Part shown: positions 63,811 through 64,000 of the stretch, one piece after another | Layout of the letters: every line of letters starts with the position of its first letter | Position numbering within the stretch: the stretch's first letter is position 1 | Origin: Novosphingobium sp. ST904 | Lineage (GTDB): Bacteria > Pseudomonadota > Alphaproteobacteria > Sphingomonadales > Sphingomonadaceae | NCBI RefSeq assembly: GCF_001298105.1 | Contig: NZ_LGJH01000140.1 | Span: forward strand, 22,492-86,491 | DNA: 64,000 nucleotides | Direction: 5' to 3' | Program-made: the position numbers and the translations under genes | Notes under the pieces: model-generated | Databases searched by the model: none | Seen by the model: the letters and a program-made list of their open reading frames with translations, nothing else | What the model was told of the DNA's origin: nothing

Positions 63811-64000
63811 ACCTGTCCGCCGGCCGGAGCGGTTGTTTTCGCTTCGCGGCAGGACGTTTCTCCGGCGCCCGCGTCGTGCGCGGGAATTCGGCCACGCCGC
63901 TAGGGTCAGGACCCATTAATCACGCCTGCGAGGTTTGAATCAAAATGGCTCAGAGCGAGGAAGGAAGGCGTAGTAATATGTCTATATTTCAAGCCTTTCT
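63811..64000. other. Right-edge region with possible partial gene
   Basis: 190 bp. The hairpin-like CCGCCGGCCGG lies at 63817-63827. From about 63900 the composition changes: GGGTCAGGACCC (63903-63914) is a palindromic element, then AT-richer sequence. An ATG at 63945 opens a frame (MAQSEEGRRSNMSIFQAF) to the edge of the window. It may be the start of a gene or an insertion-element end; too little sequence is present to decide. Confidence 0.3.

Overview
The window is GC-rich chromosomal DNA from a motile alphaproteobacterium, most likely a sphingomonad (order Sphingomonadales, Novosphingobium- or Sphingobium-like). The evidence is the gene neighbourhoods (phoH-ybeY-corC; argS-SPOR-nagZ-scpA-scpB-tatABC; glnB-glnA), the type of protein families present (a TonB-dependent receptor linked to a sugar catabolic cluster, bpt, RcnB- and DUF1489-family proteins) and the codon use. 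The assignment rests on recognised families, not on a database search. No rRNA, tRNA or CRISPR array was recognised.

Layout. 1-7010: a flagellar block. A sigma-54-type activator, fliE, fliF, fliG, fliH and fliI (cut by the left edge) run on the minus strand, with a flagellin gene divergent on the plus strand. 7.2-19.8 kb: mixed core genes (outer-membrane DUF2490 protein, DUF1489, mgtE, ppiB, a DUF2059 protein, a LysR regulator, corC-ybeY-phoH, an RcnB-like protein, lipoproteins, an alpha/beta hydrolase with miaB, an L,D-transpeptidase). 20.0-26.8 kb: argS, SPOR protein, nagZ, scpA, scpB, tatA, tatB, tatC. 26.9-42.8 kb: amidohydrolase, NAD-dependent dehydrogenase, ilvA-like, bpt, a GH24 lysozyme, a fasciclin lipoprotein, a low-complexity secreted protein, glnA/glnB, argC with an SH3 protein and a leucyl aminopeptidase, a DUF3298-type lipoprotein, map and an AttH-like protein.

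42.9-63.8 kb: a pentose/galactose saccharolytic locus. Secreted arabinan- and arabinoside-cleaving enzymes (GH51, two GH43, and an (alpha/alpha)6-barrel hydrolase with a discoidin-like domain) and a TonB receptor deliver sugar. An aldose 1-epimerase and a FucP-type transporter handle anomers and uptake. A sugar 1-dehydrogenase, an SMP-30 lactonase, an IlvD/Edd dehydratase, an AraD1-type (FAH-family) dehydratase and a 2,5-dioxovalerate dehydrogenase form the complete non-phosphorylating L-arabinose to 2-oxoglutarate route. dgoK and dgoA, in the same operon, would complete D-galactose oxidation (De Ley-Doudoroff). A FadR-type GntR regulator sits in the middle, and an odd-spaced palindrome close to ATTAGTC-N-GACTAAT occurs before three transcription units of the locus. 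I propose it as that regulator's operator.

Quality warning. Eleven genes, including argS, glnA, ilvA and ybeY, are broken by 15 reading-frame lesions. All but one are repaired by restoring one base (once two), mostly in GG/CC pairs, so they look like sequence errors and not gene decay. The exception, fliF, also lacks roughly 100 residues. Broken genes are annotated over their full restored span.
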